Origin: Thalassobacillus sp043497085
GTDB taxonomy: Bacteria; Bacillota; Bacilli; Bacillales; Halobacillaceae
Assembly (NCBI GenBank): GCA_043497085.1
Contig: JBIEKI010000002.1
DNA length: 64,000 nucleotides
Direction: 5' to 3' (one strand)
In this document: positions 61,241-64,000 of the stretch, piece after piece
Numbering within the stretch: position 1 is the stretch's first letter
Layout of the letters: every line of letters begins with the position of its first letter
Translations under genes and position numbers: made by a program
Notes under the pieces: model-generated
Database searches by the model: none
What the model was told of the DNA's origin: nothing
What the model saw: the letters and a program-made list of their open reading frames with translations, nothing else

Positions 61241-61566
61241 ATCCTTCTCCTTTCACTCAATCAAAAATAATAATTTTTTAAACAGGGGAGAGCATTTACC
61301 AGCCTAAGTTTCATTACCCAAGTGATAGGGTTATAAACAAAGTCAGTAAATATTAGGTGAAACGGTCTAAATTAAAGTAATAATTGTTCTATTTAGGAAA
61401 ATGTTGGTTAAATGATATTGATTGGGGCAGTGATTACTTCTTTTGCGGCGAAAGTGATAATTGAACCATTACTTGAGGAAAGGGAAAGGTTTTCGAATCC
61501 GGTATCTAGAATATAGTGGTGGAAGCATAAGCATCAAGAAATTGTCATTCCAGGAAGGGGAGAAAA
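61241..61566. other. Intergenic region between the BCCT and DUF1992 genes
   Basis: About 325 bases with divergent promoters presumably for both neighbours. I see no hairpin, no small gene with a ribosome site and no clear promoter. Confidence 0.5.
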
Positions 61567-61953
61567 TTGAAAGAGGACAAGGATGAAAAGATCTATCGTG
61601 ATTGGATGAGTGAAATTGTCAGGAAGCATGAAGCTGAAGGAGGCTTTGATGATTTACCGGGAAAAGGGAAACCTTTGCCAGCTGATTCACTGAAAGGGGA
61701 TGTTTTCACAAGTATTGTCAAAAATGCTAATTACCGACCGGAATGGGTAAGAATTCAGCAGAGGGTCAGGGAGGCTATCCGAGCGTTACAAAGCGAAATA
61801 ATTAATGAAAGGCTGGATGATAAAACAAAGATAAACCGAGTAAAAAAGATTAATCGTGATATCAAAAAATACAATCAATGCTGCCCTGTCAAGCTGCAGA
61901 AACCGCCGGCTACCCTTGATGATTTAGAAGCAGATTGCAAACGCTGGGAATAA
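61567..61953 (+). CDS. DUF1992 (DnaJ-like C28 domain) protein
   Basis: A 128-aa protein with the DUF1992 core: YRDWMSEIVRKHEAEGGFDD, LPGKGKPLPAD and RIQQRVREAIRAL. The family is found as small bacterial proteins and in the human DNAJC28; function unknown. The start is TTG 61567, five bases after GGAAGGGGAG; no ATG lies near enough. Charged, cytoplasmic. Own terminator. Confidence 0.87.
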   Translation: MKEDKDEKIYRDWMSEIVRKHEAEGGFDDLPGKGKPLPADSLKGDVFTSIVKNANYRPEWVRIQQRVREAIRALQSEIINERLDDKTKINRVKKINRDIKKYNQCCPVKLQKPPATLDDLEADCKRWE

Positions 61954-61960
61954 TTATATC

Positions 61961-62007
61961 CAATCAAAAAAGGAATCTTTTCACTATAAAGATTCCTTTT
62001 TTGATTG
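61961..62007 (+). terminator. Long perfect terminator after the DUF1992 gene
   Basis: CAATCAAAAAAGGAATCTT pairs over 19 bp with AAGATTCCTTTTTTGATTG around a 9-base loop. A and T runs make it symmetric. Confidence 0.92.
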
Positions 62008-62061
62008 TCTTCCTAAAAGTTATGAATGATATGATAAAATAATCCGGAAGGGGATTTTATC

Positions 62062-63126
62062 ATGAATGAATTTCGGTTTATAAAAATATCCATATCCTTT
62101 TTGATTGCAGCCATCGGCGGGGCTGCATTCCATCTTCTGCAGCTTCCTCTACCATGGATCCTCGGTCCAGTAACCTTTTTACTTCTCTATAAAATTACCA
62201 CCAAACAGCCTACTGATGCGTCATTAAAAATGAGAAATATCAGTTTTGGCTTTTTAGGTATTCAAATTGGCAGTACATTTACTGCGAATACATTTATAAA
62301 TGTAACTCCTTATTTATTTCCTTATACTATTTTTACACTTCTTTTGATAGCAATCAGTCTTTTGAATGCCTATTTTTTATCAAAGGTGATTAAAATAGAT
62401 GCCAAGACAAGTATGCTGGGCAGTGTGCCAGGCGGTCTGTCTGCTATGCTTGCATTGAGTGAATCTCTTAAAGGGAATACGGTGCTTGTCACCATCATCC
62501 AAACCATTCGTTTGGTCACCATATTATTTGTCATCCCGTTTGCTGCCACTCAATTTTTTGCCAGGGAGGCCGGGCAAGGTGTACCAGTTTCTACTTCTAC
62601 TCCACCGGGTGAGTGGTATACCCTGGGTATCTACATCGCTGCGTTCGTTCTTGGTTCTTTATTACAAAAGCGGGTGCCCGCGTCTTTGGTCATCATTCCC
62701 ATGCTTATTACAGGGGTCAGCCGGGCATTTGGTCTCCCTTTATTAGAATTACCGACCATGTTGTTTATTTTAGCTCAGCTCAGCTTAGGCGTATACTTAG
62801 GTAATTCTGTGTCTATCACTGACCTTGTGAAAGCTGGTCGGTATTGTTTGTATTACTTTGTTCTCGCTTTGTTATTGATAGGGATGTCTTTCGGATTTGG
62901 ATTTTTACTTAGCCAGTGGACAAGCATGTCATTACCGACTGCTATTCTCAGCATCGCTCCCGGGGGACTTATCGAAATGGCTTTAACTGCTGATGAAGCG
63001 GGAGGAGATCCTTCTATTGTAAGCTCTTTACAGATGATTCGTCTGCTGATGATTGTCTTGATTCTTCCTTTTGTATTGCAGTGGCTCATTCCTAAACTGG
63101 AAAAGTTGCAGGCTGAGCGGTCTTAG
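62062..63126 (+). CDS. AbrB-type (PF05145) membrane protein
   Basis: Not the transition-state regulator AbrB but the membrane family often labelled AbrB/ammonia monooxygenase. 354 aa with about ten spans in two repeated halves; each half has the motif PGGLxxM: GSVPGGLSAMLALSESL and SIAPGGLIEMALTADEAGGD, followed by VTIIQTIRL and VSSLQMIRLL. Such internal duplication is typical. Transport role assumed, substrate unknown. GAAGGGGA precedes ATG 62062. Confidence 0.85.
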   Translation: MNEFRFIKISISFLIAAIGGAAFHLLQLPLPWILGPVTFLLLYKITTKQPTDASLKMRNISFGFLGIQIGSTFTANTFINVTPYLFPYTIFTLLLIAISLLNAYFLSKVIKIDAKTSMLGSVPGGLSAMLALSESLKGNTVLVTIIQTIRLVTILFVIPFAATQFFAREAGQGVPVSTSTPPGEWYTLGIYIAAFVLGSLLQKRVPASLVIIPMLITGVSRAFGLPLLELPTMLFILAQLSLGVYLGNSVSITDLVKAGRYCLYYFVLALLLIGMSFGFGFLLSQWTSMSLPTAILSIAPGGLIEMALTADEAGGDPSIVSSLQMIRLLMIVLILPFVLQWLIPKLEKLQAERS

Positions 63127-63172
63127 TTGACGTTATCTTGAATGTGAGATACCATTATCTTGATACTGAGAT
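63127..63172 (+). promoter_or_regulatory. mhqD promoter with two MhqR-like operators
   Basis: ATCTTGAATGTGAGAT (63135-63150) and ATCTTGATACTGAGAT (63157-63172) are two near copies of the B. subtilis MhqR box ATCTCGAATTCGAGAT, with 13 and 11 of 16 matches. Their centres are 22 bp apart, two helical turns. TTGACG (63127-63132), 17 bases, TACCAT (63150-63155) is a possible promoter, so the first operator fills the spacer. It predicts induction by quinones or electrophiles. Confidence 0.72.
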
Positions 63173-63223
63173 AAACGAATAGCAAACTACAAATATAGTT
63201 AGCTTAAAGAGGAGGTTTTACGA

Positions 63224-63838
63224 ATGAAGATGAAGCATATTTTCCAGGAAGGAAAATCGGATAATAAAAATGTATTATTGTTGCTACATGGTACAGGAGG
63301 AAACGAGCAAGATCTTTTGCCGATTGCGAATATGATCGATCCTGATGCATCGATCCTCTCTGTCCGCGGAAATGTATCTGAAAATGGTATGCCACGTTTT
63401 TTCAAACGATTGCGTGAAGGTGTATTTGACGAAGAAGATTTGATTAACCGGACGAAAGAATTGGATGAGTTTTTAAATGAAGCAGCTGAAGCCTATGGGT
63501 TTGATCGTGAGCATGTGATTGCTGCTGGCTATTCCAATGGAGCAAATATCGCGGGCAGCTTATTGTTCCACATCGAGAACAGTTTGAAAGGGGCGATGCT
63601 CTTTCATGCGATGGTTCCAAGGAGAAATGTGGAGCTTCCAGATTTGACAGGCAAGCAGCTGTTCATTGGAGCCGGGGAGAACGATCCCATTTGTCCTGCT
63701 GAAGAAACAAAGGATCTGAAAGAGATGTTCGAAAATGCCGGAGCTACGGTGGAAGTCTTTTGGGAGAAATATGGACACCAACTTACCGAAGCAGAAGTCA
63801 AGGAAGCAAGAAAATGGTATGATAAGACTCAGAAATGA
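63224..63838 (+). CDS. mhqD: Alpha/beta hydrolase MhqD (carboxylesterase/phospholipase family)
   Basis: A 204-aa cytoplasmic serine hydrolase. LLLLHGTGGNEQDLLPIAN is the oxyanion region, AAGYSNGANIAGSLL holds nucleophile Ser104, GENDPICP the aspartate (about 152) and GHQLTEAE the histidine (about 188). B. subtilis MhqD belongs to the MhqR regulon for quinone and azo stress, usually with the dioxygenase MhqE; mhqE is not adjacent here. GAGGAGG precedes ATG 63224. MhqR-like operators upstream support the name. Confidence 0.9.
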   Translation: MKMKHIFQEGKSDNKNVLLLLHGTGGNEQDLLPIANMIDPDASILSVRGNVSENGMPRFFKRLREGVFDEEDLINRTKELDEFLNEAAEAYGFDREHVIAAGYSNGANIAGSLLFHIENSLKGAMLFHAMVPRRNVELPDLTGKQLFIGAGENDPICPAEETKDLKEMFENAGATVEVFWEKYGHQLTEAEVKEARKWYDKTQK

Positions 63839-63844
63839 AGTTAA

Positions 63845-63879
63845 GAGACTGTCTCGGTTAATGAGACAGTCTCTTTTTT
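63845..63879 (+). terminator. Terminator of mhqD, insertion site of a group IIC intron
   Basis: GAGACTGTCTC pairs perfectly over 11 bp with GAGACAGTCTC around GGTTAAT, followed by TTTTTT. Intron RNA sequence starts right after. Confidence 0.92.
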
Positions 63880-64000
63880 GCGAGTGGCAGCACATGCGCT
63901 ACAGGGTGAGAGTCCCGAATGCACCGATTCAGCCGGTAAGCATTAGCTGACAAATAGTGCGTTACCGTGAGGTAACGTGCGGAGGATTTGAAGGCAAACC
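63880..64000 (+). mobile_element. 5' end of a group IIC intron, cut by the window end
   Basis: The stretch CTACAGGGTGAGAGTCCCGA, then GTAAGCATTAGCTGACAAA, GTGCGTTACCGTGAGGTAAC and GATTTGAAGGCAAACC follows, in the same order, the domain I start of the Oceanobacillus iheyensis group IIC intron (GGGTGAGAGTCCCGAACTG, CAGTTAGCCTAACG, GGCGACATGG, GACGGCAAACC as I recall it). Group IIC introns typically insert just after terminator hairpins, as here. The exact 5' splice base is uncertain (near 63878-63884). The reverse transcriptase would lie beyond the window. Confidence 0.8.

Overview
The window reads as the chromosome of a low-GC, endospore-forming member of the Bacillaceae. The gene order follows the Bacillus subtilis block cca-birA-panBCD-dinG-ypmAB-aspB-asnS-dnaD-nth / ponA-recU / yppC-sspM-yppD-yppE ... 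cotD-ypsA-gpsB-rnpB-ypsC. CotD, an SspM-like protein and a sigma-K-type promoter point to sporulation. A BCCT betaine carrier, a truncated group IIC intron resembling the Oceanobacillus intron, and the type of dispersed repeats suggest a salt-tolerant relative of Oceanobacillus/Virgibacillus/Halobacillus; the genus is inference.

Layout. 1-3.9 kb: end of cca, birA and the pantothenate genes panB-panC-panD. 4.0-4.65 kb: a composite inverted repeat. 4.7-13.4 kb: dinG, a degenerate metallo-beta-lactamase-fold protein, ypmA-ypmB-aspB-asnS, dnaD, nth. 13.4-16.8 kb (minus): recU-ponA. 16.9-19 kb: yppC, sspM-like, yppD-like, yppE. 19-22.1 kb (minus): an RND efflux pump. 22.3-27.7 kb: cdd, cotD, ypsA, gpsB, RNase P RNA, ypsC, M32 carboxypeptidase. 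27.7-28.3 kb: second composite repeat. 28.4-30.75 kb (minus): a three-gene ba3-type oxidase operon including a 49-aa subunit IIa. 31-36.5 kb: an SDR enzyme, the bcsA-ypbQ alkylpyrone pair, a Fur-box-controlled small membrane protein, a sulfurtransferase, an RNase H-like protein, and a queuosine-precursor transporter behind a preQ1 riboswitch. 36.6-39.7 kb: cold-shock protein, fhs, a DUF72 protein. 39.7-40.3 kb: third composite repeat. 40.3-46 kb: ypgQ-like HD protein, thyA-dfrA-mobA, tatA-tatA-tatC, yozE. 45.2-53 kb: sbcD-sbcC behind a LexA-type box, small DUF proteins, a 26-aa peptide, ung, a YqfQ-like protein, msrAB. 53-57.2 kb is an AT-rich accessory patch with REP-like hairpins, an msrA fragment, two unknown genes and an OLD-family ATPase/TOPRIM protein. 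57.5-64 kb: a stress protein, an AI-2E-family membrane protein, the BCCT carrier, a DUF1992 protein, an AbrB-type membrane protein, mhqD behind two MhqR-like operators, and the 5' end of a group IIC intron just after the mhqD terminator.

Most of the window is conserved housekeeping DNA. The less ordinary signals are the three composite repeats (one carrying a second hairpin element with an apparent 6-bp target duplication), the terminator-inserted intron, the preQ1 riboswitch, orphan minus-strand terminators that may mark small RNAs, paired inverted motifs upstream of the oxidase operon, and the 53-57 kb patch. I did not find a convincing wholly new multi-gene system. The best candidates for under-described biology are the composite repeat family, the candidate small RNAs and the accessory patch.
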